A stretch of DNA of 41,270 nt from Comamonadaceae bacterium (GTDB lineage: Bacteria; Pseudomonadota; Gammaproteobacteria; Burkholderiales; Burkholderiaceae_C). Where the stretch lies: positions 1-41,270 of the forward strand of contig CANBTQ010000003.1 of assembly GCA_947372425.1 (NCBI GenBank). The letters run 5' to 3'. Below are positions 1 through 8,844 of the stretch, piece after piece. Under the pieces are notes generated by a model. The model was not told the origin of the DNA and searched no databases. It was given only the letters and a program-made list of their open reading frames with translations. Each line of letters begins with the position of its first letter. Within the stretch, counting starts at the first letter, position 1. The position numbers were made by a program, and so were the translations under genes.

Positions 1-2
1 TG

Positions 3-1616
3 GCCCACGCCTACACCGGTTTGCAGGACGCCGGCGAGTACGACGCCCCAGCCCGCGCGCAGGCCTTGATCCTGGGCCTGGGATTTAAGACCAGTGAGTT
101 GGACAACCCGGTCAACAGCTTCTCCGGTGGCTGGCGCATGCGCCTGCAACTGGCGCGCGCGCTGATGTGCCCGGCCGACCTGCTGCTGCTCGATGAGCCC
201 ACCAACCACCTGGACCTGGACGCCCTGGTCTGGCTGGAGGCCTGGCTCAAGAAGTACGAAGGCACCATGGTCGTCATCAGCCACGACCGCGAATTTCTGG
301 ACGCCGTGACCAATGTCACCCTGCATATCGATGCGGCCAAGCTGATGCGCTACGGCGGCAACTACAGCAAGTTTGAAGACATGCGTGCCGAGCAGATGGA
401 GCTGCAGGCCAACGCCTTCTCCAAGCAGCAGGACAAGATTGCCCACCTGCAAAAGTTCATTGCCCGCTTCAAGGCCAAGGCCAGCAAGGCCAAGCAGGCG
501 CAAAGCCGGGTCAAGGCGCTGGACCGCATGGAAAAGATTGCGCCCCTGCTCAACGAGGCCGACTTCACCTTTGAATTTGCCGAGCCGGCCAATCTGCCCA
601 ACCCCATGCTGTCGATGACGGGTGTCAGCTTTGGCTACCCCGCTCCCGAAGGCTCACCGCCCAAGACGCCGCCCACGGTCATCGTGCGCAACGTCAGCAA
701 GTCGGTGCTGGCCGGCCAGCGTATCGGCATTTTGGGTGCCAACGGCCAGGGCAAATCGACCCTGGTGAAAACCGTGGCCCGCGATCTGGAGCCGCTGGGC
801 GGTGAGGTGACCGAAGGCCGTGGCCTGAACATCGGCTACTTCGCCCAGCAGGAGCTTGACGTGCTGCGCCCGGCGGACAACCCGCTGGAGCACATGATCC
901 ACATGGTCAAGGAGATGACGGCCAGCGGCAAACTCGGTGGCCAGGCCACGCGCGAGCAGGACTTGCGCAGCTTTTTGGGCAACTTCAACTTCAGCGGCGA
1001 CATGGTCAAGCAGGCCGTGGGCAGCATGAGCGGCGGCGAGAAGGCCCGTCTGGTGTTGTGCATGCTGGTGTGGCAGCGCCCCAACCTCTTGCTGATGGAC
1101 GAGCCGACCAACCACCTGGACCTGGCCACGCGCGAAGCGCTGTCCATGGCGCTCAACGAGTTTGAAGGCACGGTGATGCTGGTCAGCCACGACCGGGCCC
1201 TGCTGCGCGCCGTGTGTGACGAGTTCTGGATGGTGTCGCGCGGCGGCGTCGAGCCCTTTGACGGTGACCTGGACGACTACCAGAAATACCTCTTGGACGA
1301 GGCCAAACGCCAGCGCGAGCAGGCCAAGGAAGAGGCCAAGAACCAGTCGCCCAAAAGCGCTGCTGTGGTGGCCGCACCGGTTGCAGAACCTGCGGTGTCG
1401 CCCGAGCAAATCAAAAAATGGAAGAAGGCCCTGGCTGCGGTGGAAGAGCAGATGGCCACGCTGAATGCCGAAGGTGCGGCACTGGAAGGCAAACTCTCGA
1501 CAAATCCGCATCCCTCCGTCATTGCCGAAACCGGCAAACGCCTCAAGTTGGTCAACCAGGAACTCAAAACCCTGGAAGACCAGTGGCTGGAGCTCACCGG
1601 CAATCTGGAAGCCTGA
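3..1616 (+). CDS. ABC-F family ATP-binding protein (YheS/EttA-like), 5' end outside window
   Basis: Two ABC signature/Walker B sets (FSGGWRMRLQLARAL...LLLLDEPTNHLDLD and MSGGEKARLVLCML...LLLMDEPTNHLDLA), second Walker A GANGQGKST, no TM segments. The frame stays open to the window start (AHAYTGLQDAGEYD). Confidence 0.93.
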   Translation, partial: AHAYTGLQDAGEYDAPARAQALILGLGFKTSELDNPVNSFSGGWRMRLQLARALMCPADLLLLDEPTNHLDLDALVWLEAWLKKYEGTMVVISHDREFLDAVTNVTLHIDAAKLMRYGGNYSKFEDMRAEQMELQANAFSKQQDKIAHLQKFIARFKAKASKAKQAQSRVKALDRMEKIAPLLNEADFTFEFAEPANLPNPMLSMTGVSFGYPAPEGSPPKTPPTVIVRNVSKSVLAGQRIGILGANGQGKSTLVKTVARDLEPLGGEVTEGRGLNIGYFAQQELDVLRPADNPLEHMIHMVKEMTASGKLGGQATREQDLRSFLGNFNFSGDMVKQAVGSMSGGEKARLVLCMLVWQRPNLLLMDEPTNHLDLATREALSMALNEFEGTVMLVSHDRALLRAVCDEFWMVSRGGVEPFDGDLDDYQKYLLDEAKRQREQAKEEAKNQSPKSAAVVAAPVAEPAVSPEQIKKWKKALAAVEEQMATLNAEGAALEGKLSTNPHPSVIAETGKRLKLVNQELKTLEDQWLELTGNLEA

Positions 1617-1656
1617 TCGCACCCGCGCGGATGTGCGCGAATCGGCCAGGCACCGG

Positions 1657-3216
1657 CTACATTGAAAACACCCGCACCGCCTCCATCAAGCGCAAGGCCT
1701 GTTCGCTCATGCTGTTGGCGGCGGCGCTGCTCTGCTCCACCATGGCGGCGTTTTGCTGGGTCATCTCATCCAGATGCGCCACAGCCTGGCCGACCTGACC
1801 TATGCCCAGCGCCTGTTCCCGCGACGCGGCAGTGATTTCCGCGATCAACTGATTCACTTGCTGCACCTGGTGCACCACCTCGGTCATGGTGGCTCCGGCA
1901 TCGCTTACCAGTCGCGAACCACTGGCAACCTTGCCCACCGAATCATCAATCAGCGTCTTGATTTCTTTGGCTGCTGAAGCAGATCGACCGGCCAGGCTGC
2001 GCACCTCACTGGCAACCACGGCAAAACCCCTGCCCTGCTCACCGGCGCGCGCCGCTTCCACCGCAGCATTCAAGGCCAGAATATTGGTCTGGAAGGCAAT
2101 GCCGTCAATCACGCTGATGATGTCGGCAATCTTGCGGCTGGACTCCGAGATCAGGGCCATGGTTGCCACCACATTGCCCATGGCCTCCCCACCCTTGCCG
2201 GCGACGCTGGTTGTGGCGTGTGCCAACTGGCTCGCCTGTTGTGCGGTGTCTGAATTCTGCCGCACGGTCGCCGTCTGTTGCTCCATGGCGGCCGCGGTCT
2301 GCTCCAGGCTGGAGGCGGTCTGCTCGGTGCGGTTGGACAGGTCATTGTTGGCAGCAGCAATCTCTTTGCTGGAGACCTGCACGCCCTTCACCTGCTCACG
2401 CACATCCGCCATCAGCGCCTGCAAATTCAGCCCGGCCTGGGCGATGGCGCGGGCCAGCAGGCCGATATCGTCGCAACGCTCCAAATGCAGTTCGGCTGCC
2501 ACCGTGCCGCTGGCCACCTGCTGGGCTGCACCCAGCACCCGGGATAAGGGTGTTGTCACCTGCGCTTCCAGGGTCCACCAGGCCAGCAGCCACGCCAGCA
2601 GCATGGCGGCTCCAGATGCCCACACAACCGAGCCGCCCGGACTTGCAAGCAGGAGCGGCATGACCATCACCCCGCCGAGCAGCAACAGGGGCATGCGCAC
2701 CCGCCACATGGTCGGCGCTAGCTTGAAGGCGCTGGCCCAGCGCATCAATCCGGTCCGCACAATCAGGCCGCGATGAAAAGCCAGCCCCCTGGCACTGCCA
2801 TCCCGGAAGCGCTGGTAGATAGCCTGCGCCGCCTCCACCTCGGCCGCGTCAGGCTTGGTGCGCACCGAGAGATAACCGGTCAGCACGCCATCACGCACCA
2901 TGGGGGATGCATTGGCACGCACCCAGTAGTAATCGCCGTTCTTGCGCCGGTTTTTTACCAGCGCCGTCCAAGCGTAGCCATCTTTCAGACATTGCCACAT
3001 GTCGGCAAAAGCCTCCACCGGCATGTCCGGATGTCGCACAAGGTTGTGCGGCTGCCCCAATAACTCGTCCAGTGAGAAACCACTGACTCGGACAAAAGCG
3101 GCATTGGCGTAAGTGATATTGCCGTGGGTATCGGTGGCGGAGAGAAGCGTTTCCGTATCGGAAAGCTCGTACGCGTGTTGCGTGACAGGAAGATTGGTAC
3201 GCATGATTTTTCGCAA
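1657..3216 (-). CDS. Methyl-accepting chemotaxis protein with N-terminal Aer-like PAS domain
   Basis: N-terminal PAS ([38 protein letters not shown]), TM/HAMP-like region, MCP signalling hairpin core ([51 protein letters not shown]). Confidence 0.93.
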   Translation of the reverse strand: MRKIMRTNLPVTQHAYELSDTETLLSATDTHGNITYANAAFVRVSGFSLDELLGQPHNLVRHPDMPVEAFADMWQCLKDGYAWTALVKNRRKNGDYYWVRANASPMVRDGVLTGYLSVRTKPDAAEVEAAQAIYQRFRDGSARGLAFHRGLIVRTGLMRWASAFKLAPTMWRVRMPLLLLGGVMVMPLLLASPGGSVVWASGAAMLLAWLLAWWTLEAQVTTPLSRVLGAAQQVASGTVAAELHLERCDDIGLLARAIAQAGLNLQALMADVREQVKGVQVSSKEIAAANNDLSNRTEQTASSLEQTAAAMEQQTATVRQNSDTAQQASQLAHATTSVAGKGGEAMGNVVATMALISESSRKIADIISVIDGIAFQTNILALNAAVEAARAGEQGRGFAVVASEVRSLAGRSASAAKEIKTLIDDSVGKVASGSRLVSDAGATMTEVVHQVQQVNQLIAEITAASREQALGIGQVGQAVAHLDEMTQQNAAMVEQSSAAANSMSEQALRLMEAVRVFSM

Positions 3217-3380
3217 CTCCTCTTGAACGGAACACTGACCAGCAGGACATAATGTTGTGCGATTATGTGTTCATTCCAAGGCGTCTGCCAAGCAGCTCCG
3301 AACAGGCGCGCCAGGGTGCAAAACGATTGCATGCGGGCACAGGGGCAATGCCTGCGCAGTGGCTGCACGAACCAGCCATG

Positions 3381-3414
3381 AAAAAACCCCGCTACCAGTT
3401 TGATAGCGGGGTTT
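3381..3414 (-). terminator. Rho-independent terminator downstream of the tRNA-Lys genes
   Basis: Perfect 11-bp stem AAACCCCGCTA / TAGCGGGGTTT (3384-3394 / 3404-3414). Read on the minus strand it is followed by a T-run (complement of aaaaaa 3381-3386). Confidence 0.85.
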
Positions 3415-3435
3415 CATTGCCCAGAGGGCGTTTTG

Positions 3436-3511
3436 TGGTGGGTTCTGAGAGATTCGAACTCTCGACCTACGGATTAAGAGTCCGCTGCTCTACCAGCTGA
3501 GCTAAGAACCC
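3436..3511 (-). tRNA. tRNA-Lys (anticodon CTT), CCA encoded
   Basis: Reverse complement GGGTTCTTAGCTCAGCTGGTAGAGCAGCGGACTCTTAATCCGTAGGTCGAGAGTTCGAATCTCTCAGAACCCACCA: full cloverleaf, 7-bp acceptor stem GGGTTCT/AGAACCC, anticodon CTT. Confidence 0.97.
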
Positions 3512-3530
3512 ACAAAACTTAAAATTTTCT

Positions 3531-3606
3531 TGGTGGGACGTGCGGGGGTCGAACCCACGACAAACGGATTAAAAGTCCGCTGCTCTACCAACTGAGCTAA
3601 CGTCCC
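3531..3606 (-). tRNA. tRNA-Lys (anticodon TTT), CCA encoded
   Basis: Reverse complement GGGACGTTAGCTCAGTTGGTAGAGCAGCGGACTTTTAATCCGTTTGTCGTGGGTTCGACCCCCGCACGTCCCACCA: full cloverleaf, anticodon TTT. Confidence 0.97.
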
Positions 3607-3650
3607 AATCAGTCTGCATTGACATTGACGTCCCTGCAATCTGCCAAGCC

Positions 3651-4445
3651 TCAAATTATATCGTTATTTATTGCGTCTTTCGGTTTCGCTTGAGAAATTT
3701 TGTCCATCACCAGACCTGCTGCACAAAAACCAAAAGCGGCAGTCACGGCAACCGACGAACCATAGCCATGGCAGTTGAGCGTGCCATCCGTTGCCATTGC
3801 ACAAGACGCATCGGGGGCTGCAACCGCCTCCCGGCTGAAGATGCATTGCACGCCCATGGACTTGCCTTCCTTGGGGGCGCCATGCAACTTGCGCAACTGG
3901 TAGCGCACCTGGGCCAGCAAGGGATCATGGGTAACCTGGGACAAATCCGCTGCGTCGACAAGATGCCCATGGCGCTTGCCACCCGCGGCACCAACCGCCA
4001 CAAAAATGGCTTTGCTGCGCCGGGCCCACTGGGCCATGGCAGTCTTGGCTTTCACCTGATCGCAGGCATCGACCACCGCAGTCACCGATGCAGGCAGCAA
4101 CTGCGGCCAGTTATCCGGCTCCACAAAGGCGTCGATGCAGTGGACTGTGCAATCGGGATTGATCAACGCAATGCGCTGGCGCATGGCTTCGATTTTTGCC
4201 ATACCCAGGGTGGGCGTGAGCGCATGCACCTGGCGATTGATGTTGGACTCTGCAATGTGGTCCATGTCGAAAAGGCTGAGTTCACCCACGCCGCTGCGCG
4301 CAAGTGCCTCTGCAATCCAGGAACCCACACCACCAATGCCAACGATGGCGATATGGCTGCTCCGGATCCGCTGCGCCGCAGCGACACCGTACAGGCGCTG
4401 CATGCCACCGAAGCGCCGCTCCGCATCCATGGGCGTGTCTATCAC
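3651..4445 (-). CDS. tcdA: ThiF/E1-like tRNA threonylcarbamoyladenosine dehydratase
   Basis: E1-like Rossmann motif IAIVGIGGVGSWIAEALARSGVGELSLFDMDHIAESNINRQ and typical TcdA/CsdL C-terminal features. Confidence 0.9.
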   Translation of the reverse strand: MIDTPMDAERRFGGMQRLYGVAAAQRIRSSHIAIVGIGGVGSWIAEALARSGVGELSLFDMDHIAESNINRQVHALTPTLGMAKIEAMRQRIALINPDCTVHCIDAFVEPDNWPQLLPASVTAVVDACDQVKAKTAMAQWARRSKAIFVAVGAAGGKRHGHLVDAADLSQVTHDPLLAQVRYQLRKLHGAPKEGKSMGVQCIFSREAVAAPDASCAMATDGTLNCHGYGSSVAVTAAFGFCAAGLVMDKISQAKPKDAINNDII

Positions 4446-4454
4446 GCTGCAGGC

Positions 4455-5258
4455 CTACTTCATACGCCCCAGACGGTCCTTGGCGGCATTGGCCGCATCG
4501 GTCGTCGGGTAAGTGGCAATGATGTCTTCCAGCGTCTTGCGCGCGGCCTTGGTTTCCTTGGCCTCCACCTGGCAGCTGGCAATGGTCAGAAGTGCCTCCG
4601 GCGCATGAACATGGTCGGGCGCCAGCGCAATCATGCTGCGGAAGTTGACAAGCGCACTCTTGCAATCCTTGCCCGCATACTGCGCATTGCCCAGCCAGAA
4701 TAAGGCCGAAGCACGGTAACCAGTCTGGGGATTGCGGTTCAGAAAATCCACAAAACCATTGGTCGCTGCAGCAAAGTCACCTTTGCGAAACACGGCGAGG
4801 TTGGCCTCGTAGTCCTTTTTCTCAGCGGGTGCGGCCGGAAACTCTCGTCCGTCCACGCTCACCTGCAGAGGTTCGAATTTGCGCAGCCTGTCATCCAGGG
4901 CCCCGTCGGTGTCTTTCTGCTTGCGCTGAAACTCCGACAGATCACGCGCCAGTTGTTCGTTTTGCCCGCGCAACTTGGCTACATCGGCACGTGTGGTTTC
5001 CAGTTGGCTCTGCAAGTCCAGAATGCCGCGTCGCAACTGCGCGGCTTCTTCCGAAGCACGCTGCGCCACCTCGGCGAGATTGCGGTCGGCATCGACCTTG
5101 TCTGACTTCACCTGCTTGAGCGAATCCACTTGCTGGCGCAGTTCCAGAATCGCCCGCCGCGCCTCTTCGTCGTCAAAGAGACCGGCTGAGGCTGAACTTG
5201 CAGCCAGTGCCAGACATGCCACCGCCGTGGCACGCAGCAGGAAGGGCCGCACATTCAT
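4455..5258 (-). CDS. cpoB: Tol-Pal system coordinator CpoB (YbgF), TPR protein with signal peptide and coiled coil
   Basis: N-terminal signal peptide, coiled-coil region, C-terminal TPR repeats, position immediately after pal. ORF opens at a GTG at 5273; the ATG at 5258 (MNVRPFLLRATAVACLALAASSASA) is the better start. Confidence 0.9.
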   Translation of the reverse strand: MNVRPFLLRATAVACLALAASSASAGLFDDEEARRAILELRQQVDSLKQVKSDKVDADRNLAEVAQRASEEAAQLRRGILDLQSQLETTRADVAKLRGQNEQLARDLSEFQRKQKDTDGALDDRLRKFEPLQVSVDGREFPAAPAEKKDYEANLAVFRKGDFAAATNGFVDFLNRNPQTGYRASALFWLGNAQYAGKDCKSALVNFRSMIALAPDHVHAPEALLTIASCQVEAKETKAARKTLEDIIATYPTTDAANAAKDRLGRMK

Positions 5259-5269
5259 AAGGAATCCGC

Positions 5270-5812
5270 TCACCGGTAGGAAATCTCAGCCCGGCGATTC
5301 TTTTCCATCGCCGCTTCGGTGGAGCCCATCACGGCGGGCTTCTCTTTGCCAAAGCTCACGGCCTCGAGTTGGGCTTCCGGCACACCCAGCAGGCTCAGCG
5401 CCTTGCGGACTGCTTCGGCACGCTTTTGGCCCAAAGCCAGGTTGTATTCACGTCCACCGCGCTCGTCGGTGTGACCTTCAATCACGACCTTGCGGCTTTT
5501 GTCGGAACGGATGTACTTGGCATGCGCTTCAATCACTGCCTGGAACTCGGAGCGGATCACAAAGCTGTCGTAATCAAAGTACACCACGCGGGTCGTTGCC
5601 TGCATGGCGGCGTCCTGCCCGGCCTTGGACAGGTCTACCGAGGCCACCGTGCCCTTGCCCACCACATTCGAGCCGGCGCCGGTATCGGTCGAACCGGAGC
5701 CAGTGCCTCCGCTGCCGGTGCGGTCTTCCACGGGAACCTTGTCCAGTTTGACGGCCGAACCACAGGCGCTCAGTATCGCCACCAATCCCAATACCACCAC
5801 AGTGCGTTTCAT
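5270..5812 (-). CDS. pal: Peptidoglycan-associated lipoprotein Pal
   Basis: Lipobox LSAC; OmpA-like domain VVIEGHTDERGGREYNLALGQKRAEAVRKAL; adjacent to tolB. Confidence 0.96.
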   Translation of the reverse strand: MKRTVVVLGLVAILSACGSAVKLDKVPVEDRTGSGGTGSGSTDTGAGSNVVGKGTVASVDLSKAGQDAAMQATTRVVYFDYDSFVIRSEFQAVIEAHAKYIRSDKSRKVVIEGHTDERGGREYNLALGQKRAEAVRKALSLLGVPEAQLEAVSFGKEKPAVMGSTEAAMEKNRRAEISYR

Positions 5813-5835
5813 CAGCTACTCCTTATTGCAATTTA

Positions 5836-7104
5836 CTATTTTTGAAAAGGGCCCCAATTGGGCTCCCGAATATCACCGGTTTGTCCTGCCAGCCGCGCCT
5901 TGATTTTTCCATCCAGGGTGGTGGTCATCAGCGCTTCCTTGCCCTGCTGCTGGGTTGCATAGATCAACATCCGGCTATTGGGCGAAAAACTGGGACGCTC
6001 GTCTGCAATGGTATCCGTGATGGCGGTGGCCGAACCGGAAGCCAGCTCCATCACATGCAGTTTGAAGGCGCCACTGACACGGGAAATATAGGCCAGCCAG
6101 CGTCCATCCGGGCTCAGGGCAGGCGAAATGTTGTACGTGCCGCCGAAGGTCACCCGTTCCGGGTTACCACCCGCCACCGGAACGCGATAAATCTGGGGGG
6201 AGCCGCCGCGGTCGCTGACAAAGTAAATGGTCTTACCGTCGGCCGTGAACACCGGCTCAGTGTCGATGGAGCCCGATTGCGCAATGCGTCGCGGTTCCGA
6301 GCCGACCACAGAAAGATCCAGCAGGTTGAGTTGGGAACCACCGTCACGGCTCAGCGTCAATGCCAGCGTCTTGCCGTCCGGCGACCAGGCCGGTGCACTG
6401 TTGGATCCTTTGAAGTTGGCCACCAGGCGGCGTTTGCCGGAGGCTACTTCGTGCACATAAATGGTCGGTTTGCGCGCCTCGAAGGACACATAAGCCAGCT
6501 GCTTGCCATTGGGTGCCCAAGCCGGGGAAATAATGGGCTCGGAACTGCTGAGCGCACTTTGCGGACTCTCGCCGTCGGCATCGGCTACCCATAGGTTGAA
6601 GTTCTGTCCGCGCTTGGTGACGTAGGAGATGCGGGTTGAAAAAATGCCTTTGTCACCCGTCAGCTTTTCATAGACATAGTCGGCAATTTCATGGGCGGCC
6701 AGACGCAGGTCAGCCTGCACCACGGCCTTGCTTTGCGAACCCAGGTCCTGGCCCCGCACCGCGTCCCAGAGGTGAACGCGCACGTCAAAACGTCCATCGG
6801 CCAGTCGGCTGATGCTGCCGGCCAACAAGGCGTCGGCATTTTTCTGGCGCCAGCTGGAAAAGTCAGGGCGCGAGGTTTCATCCAGATTGGCACCGCCGGT
6901 GTCCACGCCACGGAATTGCCCGCTGCGCTCCAGGTCGGACAGCACGATGGCCGAGACCTTCTGGGCCGCAACATCTTCCCCGCGGAAAGCGGTGATCGCC
7001 ACGGGAATCTGGGTCAGTCCCACGCCGGACACTTCGACGCGGAACTGCGCCCAGGCACTGGCATGCAAAACAAGCAGGAGAAATACAGAGAAAATTTTCG
7101 TCAT
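5836..7104 (-). CDS. tolB: Tol-Pal system translocation protein TolB
   Basis: Signal peptide MTKIFSVFLLLVLHASAWAQ then TolB N domain and WD40-like beta-propeller repeats (SPAWAPNGKQLAYVSFE, APAWSPDGKTLALTLSRDGG). The ORF track start at 7371 overlaps the upstream gene in another frame; the start is reassigned to 7104. Confidence 0.95.
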   Translation of the reverse strand: MTKIFSVFLLLVLHASAWAQFRVEVSGVGLTQIPVAITAFRGEDVAAQKVSAIVLSDLERSGQFRGVDTGGANLDETSRPDFSSWRQKNADALLAGSISRLADGRFDVRVHLWDAVRGQDLGSQSKAVVQADLRLAAHEIADYVYEKLTGDKGIFSTRISYVTKRGQNFNLWVADADGESPQSALSSSEPIISPAWAPNGKQLAYVSFEARKPTIYVHEVASGKRRLVANFKGSNSAPAWSPDGKTLALTLSRDGGSQLNLLDLSVVGSEPRRIAQSGSIDTEPVFTADGKTIYFVSDRGGSPQIYRVPVAGGNPERVTFGGTYNISPALSPDGRWLAYISRVSGAFKLHVMELASGSATAITDTIADERPSFSPNSRMLIYATQQQGKEALMTTTLDGKIKARLAGQTGDIREPNWGPFQK

Positions 7105-7114
7105 CGTCTGGCGA

Positions 7115-7969
7115 TTATCCCCAACTGCGAATGACCACATCTTCGGCGGCCCGACTTTCGCTGTAACCAAATGTTGGCAGCACCTGCGCACTGCCCATGC
7201 GCTCGCGTACCGTCGCTGCATTTTTGGACTCCGCCGTGCGACTGGCCTCCTGGTGCCACAGGTGGTAGACCTCGGTGGCGCAAAAGCCGTTCTTGCGCTG
7301 CATGCCGGCGTTGTGCAAGCGCAGCACAAAGTCGGCATCCTCATGGCCCCAGCCCACAAAGGACTCGTCAAAACCGTTCACGGTCTCATAGTCTTTGCGC
7401 CACACGCCCATGTTGCAGCTGCGTATGCCCTTCCAGCGGAAACGCGCGTGCTTGCGGGCGGCAAAATCCGGCAGGCGCAACAAGCCGCTGAGCTTGCTGG
7501 CATCGCCCCGAAAGCGCTGGGCCAACCAGAATGCCGTTGATCGCCCATACACCGAGGTTTCGCCGCTGATCACGGCCTGCGTCAATCGCCCGGACAGCAA
7601 GACCCGGCTGCCATTGACGAAACAGCCCTGCTCTCGCAGTCCGCGGTGGCGGCGCACGAAGTCGGTCTCCGGAACGCAGTCGCCATCCAGCAGAACAATG
7701 TACGCACCGGCGGAGGCGGCCACACCCAGGTTGCGAACGCGGGATGCGGTAAAGCCCACGTCCGGGTGCCAGACATGGGTGAGGCGAACCGGGAATCGGG
7801 ATGCCGCGCTGGCAATCGCGTCCTGGTGAATCGCTGAAGAGCCGTCATCCGCGAGTACCACCTCAAAATCCTGGTCATCCTGCGCTGCCAGTGCGGCCAG
7901 CACAGGCAGCAAGGCTTCACTGCGGTTGTAGGTGGTGATGACTATGGAGATCAAATCGACTGCTGGCAT
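7115..7969 (-). CDS. Family 2 glycosyltransferase (GT-A fold)
   Basis: IVITTYNRSEALLPVLAALAAQ...VVLADDGSS...YIVLLDGDCVPETDFVRRH; C-terminal galactosyltransferase-like segment GWGHEDADFVLRLHNAGMQRK. Confidence 0.88.
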   Translation of the reverse strand: MPAVDLISIVITTYNRSEALLPVLAALAAQDDQDFEVVLADDGSSAIHQDAIASAASRFPVRLTHVWHPDVGFTASRVRNLGVAASAGAYIVLLDGDCVPETDFVRRHRGLREQGCFVNGSRVLLSGRLTQAVISGETSVYGRSTAFWLAQRFRGDASKLSGLLRLPDFAARKHARFRWKGIRSCNMGVWRKDYETVNGFDESFVGWGHEDADFVLRLHNAGMQRKNGFCATEVYHLWHQEASRTAESKNAATVRERMGSAQVLPTFGYSESRAAEDVVIRSWG

Positions 7970-8034
7970 TTTGGAATAGACTTAGCCGCCCAAGCGATGC
8001 CTCCAAAAGGCAGGCTGCTCCTAACGATTTTTTG

Positions 8035-8844
8035 ATGGTATCACCTTCAATGCCCCTGGTTTCCGTCTACATCATTGCCTTCAACGAAGCGGAAAAAGTC
8101 CGCGCCACGATTGAGAGCGCCAGCTGGGCCGATGAAATCATTGTGGTGGATTCCCACAGCACCGACGGCACGCAGGACATTGCCACCGCATTGGGCGCCC
8201 GTGTGGTGCAGGTGGAGTTCAAGGGCTTTGGTGATCTGCGCAACCATGCCATTGCGGCCTGCTCGCATGAATGGATTTTCAGTCTGGACGCCGACGAACG
8301 CTGCACCCCGGAGGCCGCTGCGGAAATCAGGGCGGTGATGAACAACCCCGATGCCCTGGATGCCTACTGGATGCCCCGGCGCAACTTCTTCATGGGCAAG
8401 TGGATCAAGCACTCGGGCTGGTACCCCAACTACCGCCAGCCGCAATTGTTTCGCAAGGGCAAGATGCGCTACGACCAAAAGCCGGTGCATGAAGGCTATG
8501 AGCTCAGCAGCGACAAACCCGTGGGGCAGCTGACACAGCCCATCTGGCAGTTTCCGTTCAAGAACATGGCCGAGGTCATGCACAAGTCCAACCGCTACTC
8601 GTCGCTGGGCGCCGAGAAGATCAAGCACAAGCAGATCAGCATGTGGTCGGCGCTGCTGCATGCCAAGTGGGCCTTCTGGAAGCACTATCTTTTCAAGCTG
8701 GGTTTTCTGGACGGATGGGCTGGTTTTGTGATTGCGCTGGGCAATTTCGAGGGCACCTTTTACCGCTATGCCAAGGCGATTGAGCTGCAAAAGGGTGCAC
8801 TCTGGAAAGAGCCTCAGGTAAAAGGCAGCGACACCCGTGGTTGA
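8035..8844 (+). CDS. Family 2 glycosyltransferase, LPS core WaaE/KdtX-like
   Basis: PLVSVYIIAFNEAEKVRATIESASWADEIIVVDSHSTDGTQ...WIFSLDADERCTPE; characteristic MPRRNFFMGKWIKHSGWYPNYRQPQLFRKG segment. Confidence 0.88.
   Translation: MVSPSMPLVSVYIIAFNEAEKVRATIESASWADEIIVVDSHSTDGTQDIATALGARVVQVEFKGFGDLRNHAIAACSHEWIFSLDADERCTPEAAAEIRAVMNNPDALDAYWMPRRNFFMGKWIKHSGWYPNYRQPQLFRKGKMRYDQKPVHEGYELSSDKPVGQLTQPIWQFPFKNMAEVMHKSNRYSSLGAEKIKHKQISMWSALLHAKWAFWKHYLFKLGFLDGWAGFVIALGNFEGTFYRYAKAIELQKGALWKEPQVKGSDTRG

Noticed and set aside
3252-3500. 82-aa ORF ending ...GSERFELSTYGLRVRCSTS
   Set aside because: Its C-terminus is the antisense translation of tRNA-Lys(CTT), a known recurrent spurious annotation.
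7105-7371. N-terminal extension of the tolB ORF to 7371
   Set aside because: The extension overlaps the upstream glycosyltransferase in another frame and lacks meaning; a canonical signal peptide starts at 7104.
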